Source: Agarophyton chilense
Taxonomy: Eukaryota; Rhodophyta; Florideophyceae; Gracilariales; Gracilariaceae
Direction of reading: 5' to 3'
NCBI GenBank assembly: GCA_030374765.1
Contig: JARGXX010000069.1
Span: forward strand, 1-60,765
DNA length: 60,765 bases
Each line of letters begins with the position of its first letter. The stretch's first letter is position 1. A model generated the notes under the pieces. That model worked only from the letters and a program-made list of their open reading frames with translations. It searched no databases and was not told where the DNA came from. This document shows, piece after piece, positions 44,394-55,546 of this stretch. The position numbers and the translations under genes were made by a program.

Positions 44394-46610
44394 CTTAGGT
44401 CTTCGAGTCAGCCGAGAAGGTATCTCTGTGCATCCCGGTAAGATTGATGTTATTAAGAATTGGCCAAAGCCCATCAGTATAACCAAACTACGGAGTTTCC
44501 TGGGCCTCGTTCAATTCTTTCGAAGATTTATCCCGCGTTTTTCCTTGCGTGCCGCCCCGCTCACGGCCCTCACACAGAAGAACTCTAGTCTCAAAGACTG
44601 GAATTCGGCTGCCAATGCGTCGTTTGTGGATCTGAAGGAAGGACTGGTATCAGCTCCTGTGCTTGTACCCCCAGACTGGTCTCGGCCGTTCCGCGTCCAT
44701 ATTGATGCATCGCAGCTGGCAGTGGGCGCCACCCTCACGCAGCATGATGAGGATTCTCGAGACCGGGCCATTGCATATACCTCCAGGAAGCTGAATGCCG
44801 CTGAACAGAACTACACAGCTAACGAACGGGAGCTTTTGGGATTGATATGCGCCCTACAACGATTTAGATGCTACCTATAGGGGTCTACTTTCGATGTTTT
44901 TACGGATAATCAGGTTGTGGCTAATCTTTTTACGAAGAAGTCTCTGAACCTCCGTGAGGCCAGGTGGTTAGATATTCTTGGCTCGTTCAACATTCGCGAG
45001 GTCAGCTTAGTCCAGGGGAAATTACATGTACTGGGTGATGCTCTATCACGAATCCCGGACCGTCCGTGTATCCAGCAGATCCAATGCCTCACACCGTCGC
45101 TTGCGGAACTCGAGGAGACCATTGGACAATATGACAGGGATCAGGTCTTTGGTCCGATCATGGCTGCTCTTGACGGGCGTTGGACCGCTGATGCCAAGGA
45201 ACGCAAACGGATTGAGGTTTTGTTGCCTTCATTTTCCAAGGAAGGCTCTCGTCTTTTATACAAAGGCAAGCTTTGTGTACCGGCGCATTGTCGCCGAGAG
45301 ATTATGAGCCTGGCCCATGATTCCAAAGTAAATGGTCATTTTGCATTCGCGAAGACACTTGCACGACTTGCGGACTTTCATTGGAAGCATAAGGCCAGGC
45401 AGGTAAAGGAGTACTGCGAAGGTTGTGGAATCTGTCAACAACAGAAAGATGCTGATGTATAGATGTTGAACGACCCTACACCTCTTCCTGTGCCTACGCG
45501 TCGGTGGGGCATCGTTGCCACTGACTTCATAGTGAAGCTACCAAAGACAGAACGAGGGTTGGACTCTATCTCTACCTGGGTAGACAGGTTGTCACGGCGA
45601 GTTCGTTTCGTGGCATGTAAGGAAACCGATAAGGCGACTGATATCGCGCAGGTTTTCTTTAGGAACATTTTTCCCCACCACGGGCTACCGGACTCGCTCA
45701 TTTCGGACCGGGATCCTCGGTTCGTTTCAGCATTTTGGAAAGCGTTGATGGATCTATGCGGAGTCGAAAGCCGGATGTCTAGTGCACGACATCCCCAAAC
45801 CGATGGAGCTTCTGAGGTCATGAATCGAATGATAGAGAAATATATTCGTTGCTTTTGTTCATTCGAACAAACCGATTGGGACTTGCTACTTCCAAGTGCC
45901 GAGTTTGCGTACAACTCAGCGGCTTCAGAGGATCTTGGAATGTCACCATTTGAAGTGGATCTTGGATGGAAACCGAAGGCTCCATTAGACGCTCTGTTTA
46001 GGCGTTCTACTACAGTGAAGTCCCTTGGCGATTTTCGGGATCAGATGAAGATGGTATTGGAAGACGCCGCGTATGCCCATGAATTGGCAAAAGCCCGACA
46101 GACTGCGGAATCAAGCGTACATTGCCGCGTTCCAGACTGCAAGGTCGGAGATGAGGTGTGGGTTTCTCGAAAACTCTTTCGAGACTCCTATTCGAAGGCT
46201 CAAGCGTCCGCTAAGTTGTCCGCTCGTCGCGTTGGCCCGTTCCGCATATTGGGCCTGGTCGGAAACAATGCAGTGCACCTAGACTTTCCTTCACATATTC
46301 GGACCCACCCAATCGTGCATGTTTCCCACACCAAGCCGCACCGCGTCCAGCCGAAGGGTATGTCTCACCTTGTCGTCACACACCGCTGCCTGTATCAGAC
46401 AATGAGCGCCCTCTCTTCAATGTAGGCCTTATTTTGTCTCACCGCAAACGGGGACGCGGTTATCAGTGGCTCGCTTTATTGGAAGGTTCAAACACACACG
46501 ATGCATAATGGAAGCCTACACGTGACTTTGTTGATAGTGACGGCACATTGACTAAGGCCTTCCACGAATACATTGTGCGAAACAACCTACTATCTCATTT
46601 GCATTGACGA
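44394..46610 (+). pseudogene. Chromovirus B pol 3' part: RT end, RNase H, integrase, chromodomain-like tail
   Basis: The frame starts at LLGLRVSREGI and includes KLRSFLGLVQFFRRFIP, RNase H (HIDASQLAVGATL, then DVFTDNQ), an HHCC zinc region (HDSKVNGH ... CEGCGICQQ) and the DDE core (DFIVKLP, ISDRDPRF, HPQTDGASEVMNR). TAG stops lie at 44,878 and 45,460, both in frame. A one-base shift near 46,350 moves the frame into a chromodomain-like tail (GYQWLALLEG ... WKP) that holds a TAA near 46,520 and ends in TGA near 46,605. Confidence 0.75.
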
Positions 46611-46638
46611 GGACGTCAATATAGTGGGAGGATAAAGG

Positions 46639-47009
46639 TGCAACGACTAAATTTGACTACGACGAATGGTCGTCACCGAAGACAAACAGTCGACTACGAC
46701 GAATGTTCGTTGCACCAGACAGTAACTGATCCAGTCGGGATGACGGGTGCGTAGGGAACTGAGATGGAAGCAGAGTGAAGGGTTGTAGGCCAAACAGTCG
46801 AATTGGAACCCGGAGGGATGCGAGAAGAGTGAAGGTTTGTGGGACAAAGAGTAGAATTAGAACCCGAAAGGATTCCAGGCGGCTGCTATAAAACCCACTG
46901 TAGAGACCAGATCGTTTGAAGGGATCTACGGCATCGGCCCGTCAGGGAATAGTTCCAATAAACTTGTCCGGACTGCTGTCACCATTAACTACCTAAGGTC
47001 TCTGTTGCA
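46639..47009 (+). repeat. 3' LTR of chromovirus B
   Basis: 371 bp, with TGCAAC at the start and GTTGCA at the end as terminal inverted repeats. The same length and near-identical sequence occur at 55,970-56,340. A TATAAAA box is at 46,887-46,893. The flanking duplication ATATG is at 47,010-47,014. Confidence 0.9.
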
Positions 47010-48067
47010 ATATGCCTCCGCGACCGCTCTCACGAAAGCGGAGCCATACCTATCTTATGCTACAGAGCAATACTCATATTACTGAATCAAAAGAGAAGTC
47101 TTCTAGACATAAACATACTAAAGACAAGATTAGAACAGGCTCAAACGCTCCGGTTGATCTCTACGACGTGTTTCTTGCTACTCAAGAAGCAAAGAATGCA
47201 GCGATTGGAATCCAGGCCAGCCGCCGTCGGCGACCTGATGCGGAACCTCTCTTGACTTCCGTTGATAATCTGTTAGACAAGGTTAAGAGAGATTCACATT
47301 CAGGTCTCTGTGAGATTTTGCGAGAACACCAATTTGTCGGTGTAGCCTCGGAGAGATTTGTTCTGTTGCAATATGAAACAAAATTGCTGATGGCAGATGT
47401 GCCATCCCTACTGAGGCAACTGATATATCAGCAGACCTTGATTCGATTTGCAGATATGGAAGCATTTACTCTGAAACCCCCGGCGCCAATCATGAAGCTG
47501 TTAACCAATTATCTGTCAACCAATCCAGAGTGCTTAATCACTCGAAGAATTAACGCAGAGTCCTGTGCCATGGTACTACTGGAAAAGGGTCCCATGTTAT
47601 CAGAGTATTATTCTCTCTCCACGGAAGGAGATACCCCGCAAACCCTCCACTTAAAAACGCTGCCCCAGATCATTCCCAATGTGCTGCCTGACCTTCGCTT
47701 CTTGGGCTCTTTTTTATATCATCTTGCTGTAGACACAGACTGGAATGAAGAGGAGCGGTGTTTTCGGTATGTTTCAGAGGCCTTTGGAGAATGGTACGGC
47801 AGTCATTGGAATCCCATGTTAAGTCTCTCAGAGCGTGAAAGTCCAGATTGGCCGTGCGGAACCGATAACGAATTTCCCCTTGATGATGAGTCCTGGAAGT
47901 CTTTGAAGGTTGAGAACGAGAGTCAAGGGCGAAATTGGGTTATTCGCCATGTACTGTTTTCAGCTATGCGCAGCAACTACCACCCTCCGAAAAAATTTCT
48001 TACTGAACGAGTCTTGAGAGAAATAACTACAACGTCACGTCTGTATAAGGTCTTTGAGCGATGCTAG
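47010..48067 (+). pseudogene. MLH1: MLH1 C-terminal half, separated from the rest of the gene by chromovirus B
   Basis: The open frame from 47,012 first encodes a basic linker, then the MLH1 C-terminal dimerisation domain. It has FVGVASERFVLLQYETKLLM, QLIYQQTLIRFADM, a MLSEYYSL segment, LPDLRFLG, VDTDWNEEERCF and a WVIRHVLFSAMRS segment. It ends in LYKVFERC, the conserved MLH1 C-terminus. MLH1 pairs with PMS proteins in mismatch repair and the CTD is the pairing interface. The ATATG that opens the ORF is the target-site duplication, so the ATG is an internal Met codon and not the gene start. The matching upstream MLH1 piece is at 55,547-55,969. Confidence 0.85.
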
Positions 48068-48845
48068 ACTTTCAAGTTAGGCCAGAAATGAAAAGCCAGC
48101 GCAGTTTATTCCATTTGTCGAAGTTCGTTTCAACAAAGGATAGTATTGAGACACGGAAGACGGAGGAAGCTTCTCCAATTAAAGCTCTACTCTGCGTTCT
48201 ATCTCTTGATATTCATTAGTGGTAGTTTTGTCAAGGATCTTGTAAACGCATCACCATTAATCTTTGTACCGAAATGCACCGCTGGTTTCGTGACTCCACT
48301 TCGTATTGCACCAGGCTAATCATCAAGTAATTAACAATTCTGAATGAGCCGAAGGGATAAAACCATTGCGAAGGCGATGGGAGTGCGATTTGAGCTCCAA
48401 TCTTGTAAAGGTACGTAATTTTGTTGTTGACTTGACGCTTTTTCTCGATTGCGATCTTCAACTTTTGAAACAGCCGAAAACCAGCAGGTCTTTGAAGCTC
48501 CAGTCATCTGTGATCAGGGAACTATTCTAGTTCTGGACAAACGTAATGTCATTCCTTCTGCCTATTAGCACGAATAAAGCTCTTCGGTTCTGAATATGCA
48601 GTTGTGGCGACACAAGCTGACGTGATGATTGTCTTCATCGAATTGTTCTGATTTCTAGTTGTTTGCCAGAGAGCAATCCAGAATTCCAATTGACTGCAAT
48701 CCAGTAGATTGCGTTACATCTCTCCTTAACTTGCTAAACATGGCCCTAGGCAGATTTCAAGACAACCCAGTTTTTACGTTTTTGTACATGTTAAAAGATA
48801 GTTGTGTGCAATAAGAAAGACTGGGCCCAAGCACTGAGAATCACC
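48068..48845. other. No supported gene
   Basis: AT-richer sequence downstream of MLH1 with only one short minus-strand frame (48,461-48,231) without motifs. Probably 3' flanking sequence. Confidence 0.5.
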
Positions 48846-49847
48846 TCACGGCGTAAAACATTCTATTGGCATCACTGATTCATTCGGGTTTTTTGTTTTG
48901 ATGAGGACGTCATCAAGATTTTTTTCTTTGGGATTATCTTCGTCCCTCAAGTTGGATTCGCCAGTTACTTGAAGTTCGTCGGCGATAAGTGCTTTTATCC
49001 TTCGGAATATAAAGTTTATTCGGTTCAAGCGATTTAGAAGGAGAAACAATACGCCAGAGACAAGGATTGCGAAAATAATTGCGACGTGAGCTTTTGCCGC
49101 TCGAGCTCCTCCAACAATTGTGAAATCCAAAACACGATGTCCCCAGTCCCTGGTCACTGTGTACCGAATTCGTGCGAAAAGGAGCCATGCAGTGATGAAA
49201 GCAATCGCGACAAACACATAGGCAAGCTGAAACCCCATCCGCAACGAGAGAAAGAAATCCACAAAGAGAAGAAGAAAATTGACCGCGTGGACAAGTACGC
49301 GCGGCATTATCATCCCTTCCCTCTCTTGAAGCAAAAGCTAGAACGCAAGATCTGCTCCCGTAGAGAGTGATAGAAATAGTTGGTACGTGCAAACAGTGGA
49401 ATTGGCCAAGAGTGGGAAGGACCATCGCCCAGACATGATTGAAGACGATTGTTCCGGGTACAAGCGATACAGCAATGAACTGATAGTCGCGAGAATCATT
49501 GTGCTAGTTACACCCAAATATATCCATGTGATGAACCATCCGTAATTGAATTGTCCACTCGGGGCGAGCAATCCGAGAGTAAATACAAAAAGGCATGTGC
49601 AACATAATCGCCAAAGGAGAATCACGCGCGAAGACACCCAAACGGAGCCTCCTGCTTCCGACAGAGTGTGAGACTTGAAAGTAGGAAATGGATTATCCGG
49701 TGCCAACACGCGAGTTTCCAGCTGATGTTTACGTGCCGAATCTTGAGACTGAAAAGACCTGCTAGTGGATTGAAATGCACTTTTAGTGGACTCAGCGTTC
49801 GCATCGAGGGTACTGGAGATGACCGTTGTTTTGCAGTTCTTCTCCAT
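48846..49847 (-). pseudogene. Rolling-stone / FAR-17a-AIG1-like membrane protein with one in-frame TAG
   Basis: Start taken at MEKNC (49,847). An 80-residue polar N-terminus is followed by about six transmembrane segments: VILLWRLCCTCLFVFTLGLL, GWFITWIYLGVTSTMIL, a third ending near 49,345, VLVHAVNFLLLFVDFFLSL, AYVFVAIAFITAWLLF and AIIFAILVSGVLFLLL. The HAVNFLLLFVDFFLS plus following tyrosine-rich helix resembles the core of rolling-stone and AIG1/FAR-17a proteins. A TAG at 49,340-49,338 interrupts the frame without shifting it (CAG to TAG would restore Gln). Function of such a protein here is unknown. Confidence 0.55.
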
Positions 49848-49859
49848 GACGTAGAGCAC

Positions 49860-51529
49860 TGGGAGGTATTTGGATGATTTCCATCGCGTTTATCCTAACG
49901 GTAAAGAACTAAATCAGTCTACAACCAGAACGGTCAGGAACCCGAACAAACCGAACTTTAGTACTTGGACATGAAAGCACGGAGATGACAAATATGAGAA
50001 TGAGGTTGTCAGTAGAACAAGGAACAAAGTCGTGATGGGGGGAGGGCGACTATTTGTTGAACAATATTGCAAGCGAAACGAGCCAGCTAGAATCTGATGG
50101 GAAACTCGGTCTCAGGAGCGTGTATGTATTCAGTCCATGAAAAAGATGCTGTAGCTTGTTAGAATTGCGGTTGAGCGTGCTCATGAGATGAGCAGGCTCA
50201 TGAGCAGTGCGATGGGAGATGAATTGGCGTTGGAGGCCAGTGCGGGTACGATAGCCGTAGCAAGCACAGTTCTGTATTCATGGCCGAATGCATGGCCGAA
50301 TGCATGGTTGAATGCATCGGTTCGCACGGAAGCCACCTAAGCAGCTCATTTACAGGCGGCGACAGGAAGATGTGCCACACGGCCACGCTCCTGAGACCAT
50401 ACGGCACAAGTCCACAACTCCAACGCGTCGCCGCCCCACTCGGAGTGTGCGCACCTCAACATCCAACCAGTTGCTGGTGTGTCGGAACATGTGAAGCACG
50501 CTGTCGCTGTCAAATCTTTCCACACGCGTTCCAATCGAGATTATGTGCAACGTTCAAATCACACACCCCTTGGCGCTTGCCATGAATGCGGTTTGCACGT
50601 ACGCCACCCTACGTCACGTGGAAACCTGCTTCCTTCGATTCGCTTTCAGTGCCCTGCGGATACGAGTCCTCCTGCCAAATTATGCCCGATGCTGCAAGGG
50701 AACGAGCAGTTCACAATTTCAGACTCAATCGCACTCGCGCGTTGTCGATCAGAAAAGCAGTGTCTCTCTGCATCTCATGCCGTGCTTTCGCTGACGATGG
50801 ACGTGAGCTGTTGCGAGGCTTACAGCCCCGCACAATTGGAATCGTACGCAGATGCGGTATGCCAATTATCATGATCACGAGGAAAGGTCCCCTCACGTGC
50901 TCTAAAGAGGTAAGCGAGTACTGGCGGCGGCTCTTTGCCGGATAGCGGCTCCAAGGCGCGAGAGTTGCGCGCGCGAGAGAAGACTGATTGAGAGGTATTG
51001 CGTGCAGGCGGAGCGTTGAGTGGAACGGAGATGCCCTTAGCCGGCGCTGTAGCGCAAGCGATGGAAACAAAAGTCGTTAGATATGGCGGCACGGCGTCAA
51101 CGACGAAGAAGACGAGGCGGTGTATCATAATGTGGAGTGAGGTGGGAGCCGGCGAGGAGACGAAAGGCAGCTTCGCTGAAATTTTTGCTCAACAGTTGTT
51201 AGAATCCAGCGCAAAGCAAGCGCGCTTCGCACTTGCGCGCTTCGCACTTGCTTTGATTGGATCCTGGAACAATGCGAAGTCAGCGCTTCCGCTTCCGTTG
51301 CAAGATTACGCCTGTTTTCGTCAAAGCTGAATTCAACCACCGCGGATGGTTCCAACGCCGCGCCTTTGTTTTCCATCAACCTCGAGACAATCACAGTGCC
51401 AAACCTGCGCTGAACTCACGAATCCTTTGACCATTCTCCCTCCTGGTAACCTACTCCGCTGCGGAGGGGAATGACCACTCGCTTCTCGCACCTCTACCGT
51501 AGCGCTCAAGAGCCACGTCAAGGTTCACC
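49860..51529. other. No supported gene; short tandem repeats
   Basis: Many short frames on both strands, none with motifs. A 12-bp unit ATGGCCGAATGC repeats about three times at 50,279-50,315 and GCGCGCTTCGCACTT is duplicated at 51,218-51,252. The last part is the upstream region of the Uma2-like gene. Confidence 0.5.
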
Positions 51530-52702
51530 ATGTCTTATTCGTCGCGCATCCCCCCACCTCCGTCCCCGCCGGACTCAGCTCTGAGCGACGATTCCAACCC
51601 TCAAGCAGCCCCGTTTTCGGCGAACCCCCAGCCTAGCGCATCCCCAAAGCTTCCCCTAGACAACAAACTGGGAGCACTGCACCTGACGCCTTGCTCACTG
51701 GAAGAATACTTCAACGTCGATCCTTCTGTGTTTGGCTTGTATGAGTACGTGGACGGCCTTCTTGTTGCACTACCGATGGCCGATGATCATCACGATGAAA
51801 TAAGCCACATGATGCAGGCCTCGGTTCATACTCGATATGTCGAAGGAAAGACATCACAAATACCCTTTCTACAGGCAGGAACTGCTATTCCACCAGAGTC
51901 TCCATCTTCGTCGCGCTCTCCGCGTCGAAGACGTGTGAGAAGGCCGGATATTAGCACTGGTCGCTTGTTGACGCAAGCAGAAAGACTTCAACTCTCTCCC
52001 AACTCCCAAAAAGTCACTCACCCTCTCGGTAGACCTCCGGAAACTGTTGTTGAAGTTACCAGCAAGAACGAGACGACCGACACTGTGATCAAAGTACGCG
52101 AGTATGAACGAGCCGGTGTTAACCAGTTCGTCATCGTGAATAGAGATACCACCTGTGATGACGAAAAGAAACGCGATCCACGCGTTGAAGTATACAAAAT
52201 GAATCGGGAGACAGGTAAATATTATCCCAAACGCGTATTCCGTGGAGAAGAATCTGTTGATCTTGGTCCTTGTGGCGATCACAGGCCCAAGGATCTGTTC
52301 AAACCGGATCCGTCAAAAACGCTTGATGATCTCGCATCCTCTTTCCGTTCTAAAGACGCAGCGCTGGCTTCGAAAGACGCAGAGAAGGAAGAGCTGCGTC
52401 GTTCAAAAGACGCAGAGAAGGAAGAGCTGCGTCGTTCAAAAGACGCAGAGAAGGAAGAGCTGCGCCGTTCGAAAGACGCAGCGCTGGCTTCGAAAGACGC
52501 AGCGCTGGCTTCGAAAGACGCAGAGATAGAACAGATGCGTTTGGAATTGAAAAGTGGAACGTCCAAGCACAGAAGGCTCAGGGAAAAGGTGAAGAAAGAA
52601 TACCCTAATGTGAGCTTGAGCAACTCCAGTGGAAGTTCGAGTGCAAGCCCCACAAACAGTCCAAAGAAAAAGAAGTCCAAACGTCCACAACGGAGACACT
52701 GA
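51530..52702 (+). CDS. Uma2-family (PD-(D/E)XK nuclease fold) protein with SKDA repeats
   Basis: Complete 390-codon frame. Residues 1-48 are Ser/Pro-rich. Residues 49-260 match the Uma2/DUF820 fold: YEYVDGLLVALP at 71-82, RRPDIS with Asp140, ETVVEVTSKN with Glu175, then TVIKVREYERAGVNQFVIV with Lys188. Asp, Glu and Lys are the expected nuclease triad. Uma2 proteins are abundant in cyanobacteria and rare in eukaryotes, so transfer is likely. Residues 273-335 are a predicted coiled coil of repeated SKDAALA and SKDAEKEELRR units, and the tail is Ser/Lys-rich and ends in TGA. No clear signal peptide. Function in the cell is unknown. Confidence 0.7.
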   Translation: MSYSSRIPPPPSPPDSALSDDSNPQAAPFSANPQPSASPKLPLDNKLGALHLTPCSLEEYFNVDPSVFGLYEYVDGLLVALPMADDHHDEISHMMQASVHTRYVEGKTSQIPFLQAGTAIPPESPSSSRSPRRRRVRRPDISTGRLLTQAERLQLSPNSQKVTHPLGRPPETVVEVTSKNETTDTVIKVREYERAGVNQFVIVNRDTTCDDEKKRDPRVEVYKMNRETGKYYPKRVFRGEESVDLGPCGDHRPKDLFKPDPSKTLDDLASSFRSKDAALASKDAEKEELRRSKDAEKEELRRSKDAEKEELRRSKDAALASKDAALASKDAEIEQMRLELKSGTSKHRRLREKVKKEYPNVSLSNSSGSSSASPTNSPKKKKSKRPQRRH

Positions 52703-53304
52703 ACAAAGTTTTGGACTCCACAATCATTAGATATGCTTTGTTGTGACATTTTTGGGCCCATTTGTTTGTGTTTCATTAAGAGGTCTGATTGTATTGCTTA
52801 TCTCAACGGTACCAGAAGATCAAACCCAAGAACGCACAAATTTAGAACTAGGTTCACCCGCACGGAGTAAAGACTCAATTGTCGTTCTTGTTCATTACAC
52901 TATTGCAACTCTTCCAAGTAATGCTATGCTGGTTGAGCTGATTCTGTGGACTTGCTGCAGCTCACGCACCATTTGTGACTGCAATGCGTGGGCGGACCAG
53001 TTCTGAGCATTGTACCGAGGATGTAGTGAAACTTGTTGGGAAACTATGGCATTCCCTACCATGATCAAGGATTCCCTTCGATGACACCAGAGCCTATGTC
53101 GAGGCCTAAACAGACCTCCAACTTCTAGCCTAACTTACGTCGTCATCATTTTCACGTTATACTGTAGTACGAACACAATCGCCCCACATCATCACACACA
53201 CTTGAGCAAGTCAATCCGGTGCACACAAACTTTGGCCTGTAGTTGTCTGTACGATTCCAACTTGCACAGCAGCTCTCTGTATGCACATGTGCAGCGCCGG
53301 ATTC
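52703..53304. other. No supported gene
   Basis: Short frames only, no motifs or repeats noted. Confidence 0.5.
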
Positions 53305-55120
53305 TCACGGTGCTGATTCAGGCGGTCTCGGTCCATGCATATCATGCATACCGTTTGATCCCCGTGGGTCTATGCTTGGAAGAGAGCCTCTGATACCTTT
53401 GCTCTGTTGGAGGGGATCAAACTGCTTACCGCCCAGGATCAAGTCGTGAGATATTAACGATCCTGTAGTGTTCTTTCCCAAAATCAACTCGTCTCTAGAC
53501 GTATCGGTATGTAATCCGTTTTTAGGGATACGTGGCATGAGATCACCAACAGATGGGCCATTGGGAGCAGATGTGGCCAAGCGACTAGGCGACTTTCCCT
53601 TTGGAAATGCGGGAATTTCACTTCGGCGAGCTGCCGACGGTGGTTGGGGCTCAAGAGGCCGGCTAAGCGGTGAAGGGCCTTGCCTATGATATCCATCACT
53701 GCACTGCAGGTTGCTCAAGGCAGTGGTAAGGTTAAATGGGTCTCGCGAACGTATTGAGCGTTCCGGAGGTTCATGACACCCATTGCGAAAAGGCGGAAAC
53801 CTTCCAGGAAGGGGGCCCGTATCATCCTCGCCAATCAAGGAAGCATGAATCAAATTGTTATCCCTTCTATCCTTCGGCATCCATCCAGTGGTAAATGAAG
53901 GTGCAATAGCCGGAGGGATTGGCAAGATACCCGGTATGAATATCTATGGAAGTGGACCTACTGGAGCGTTTTTGATGGCATCACGCAACCCCTCAGAGAG
54001 ACCACTCACTTGGGCTGGAGCTAAACTTGGGGCAATCCCACATGGATGAGTTCGAGAAATGGGACAGGAAGATAAATCGGGGTCATTTAGAGCGCTACAG
54101 GCCCAGCATCGCCACCACCCAGCGCTTGACAATGCTTTGGTTTGTTCGTTACACACCTCAATACCTCTAGTTAGGCTTGCGTGCTGGTCTGGTGTTAAGT
54201 ACGCCTCCCAAGGGATTGTCTCACGGGACACCAAACATCAACGCTTCTCCTTTGGACCTCTGCTCATCGCTTACCCAGCTTCTCTATCGGAGGAATCAGG
54301 CCATGAATCTCGCATAGTAGTCGCTGCCAATGTGTCTCGGTTCGAAAATGATGAAGCTCATGATAGGCTGCCCGACGTTTGGATGTTTGCATTTTTGAGA
54401 TAGAGTCGAGTGCTTCCAGAAGGGAACGATGTAAATGACGTGGAGGAGCTGATGACGCAGAATCTTGGCTGACACACGTTGACATCTTTGTAGCCACGGA
54501 AAAGAGAATTCTGACTCAGAAATGCGTTTTACGTTATGGATCTAGCTTCGCAGTTGAGCACGAGTAATTGATGCTGAGCCGCGATGAAGCGTTGTTGCGA
54601 TCATTGAATGTACATGAGCCGCTTGGTTTTCGGGATCATGACTGGACACGTCAGCAGAGGGTGTTAAACTTGGAAGACCCATGAATGTGGGCGCTTCAGC
54701 CGAGTCGTGTGATAATTTGTCGGGTATCGGGCATGGCTGTAGAGGGTAGGCTTCGTCTAAAGCGATTGTGCTTGTAGAAGCCGAATGCAGCGTTTCAGTC
54801 GGGTTTACAAGTGATGAAGTGATGTTTGAACGCTGTGGGTGCTGCTGTTGCGTTTCGATAAACAAGGCTTCTTCGGTGTACGAGAGACGGGGATTGGGTT
54901 GAAAGTAGTGAATATGTGTCGGAGTTGCCACTTGGTTGACCTGAGGCTGTCGTGCCCAAGTCGTTTTGAAGAGGCAAAAGCTGGTTGGCGTCTGTTGCAG
55001 TAGTGTTTGTAGTATTTGGCAGAATGGGCAATGCGCCAGAGGATGTAGAAGGTGAGTGTCCGGAACCATTCCAAGTCCCAGCTACAAATAATGAGGGAAC
55101 AGAAGGAGAGGTTGATAGCA
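53305..55120 (-). pseudogene. Degraded Pro/Ser-rich protein with a possible zinc finger
   Basis: Three minus-strand pieces in different frames could be one gene. They are a Pro/Gln/Ser-rich stretch (55,069-54,542), a helical stretch (54,497-54,264), and a piece with WWRCWACSALN...C...C (54,234-53,944), like a WxCxxC zinc finger with loose spacing. The last piece continues past a TAG at 53,944 in the same frame to 53,305. A GTAAGC near 54,277 may mark a small intron between the second and third pieces. No family assigned. Confidence 0.35.
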
Positions 55121-55481
55121 ATGGGGTTGAAAGGAGTTGAGATTAATGGGTGCTCGGCTGCGATTGAGTCGGAGGTTGCAGTTGCAGCTCATATGAGACA
55201 CAGAAAGATTTTTGCAGGCGCATTGACTACCAGTCTTGAGTTATGTTGGCAAGGCGGGCTAATTTGTCATAGGAACGTCGCAGAGCGGGAAGAGATGAAA
55301 TTGAATGAAGCAGAGAATCAAGATAGGCTGTGGTAGCAACATTTGGATGGGTTGCGAGCGCCTGAAAGTGACCAAGATTGTTGACAGTTCGCAGTCGCTG
55401 CGTCCATGTGTCGAGGACGATAGTTCGCAGAGAGCCGTGGGCGTACGCAGTGTTACCGGGCATCGGTCCTCTTTTGAAACG

Positions 55482-55510
55482 ACTGCGCGCGCGCGCGCGC
55501 GCGTGCAACG
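55482..55510. repeat. (GC)n microsatellite
   Basis: About ten GC dinucleotides lie some 40 bp before the MLH1 fragment begins, that is, next to an apparent rearrangement breakpoint. Confidence 0.8.
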
Positions 55511-55546
55511 CGTGGCGCTGGCCCCGTTCGGGGCGTCTTTGCATCC

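Larger units (their letters stand above)
44394..47009 (+). mobile_element. Chromovirus B, 3' half
   Basis: It begins abruptly in the RT/RNase H boundary right after the LTR of A and ends with the 3' LTR (46,639-47,009). The five bases after it, ATATG, match those before the 5' LTR at 55,970, so the two halves belong to one insertion into MLH1. Confidence 0.8.

Noticed and set aside
50279..50320. Short ORF with repeated start codons
   Set aside because: A simple ATGGCCGAATGC tandem repeat with no downstream homology.
51218..51252. CRISPR-like repeats
   Set aside because: Only two copies in direct contact with no spacers, in a eukaryotic context.
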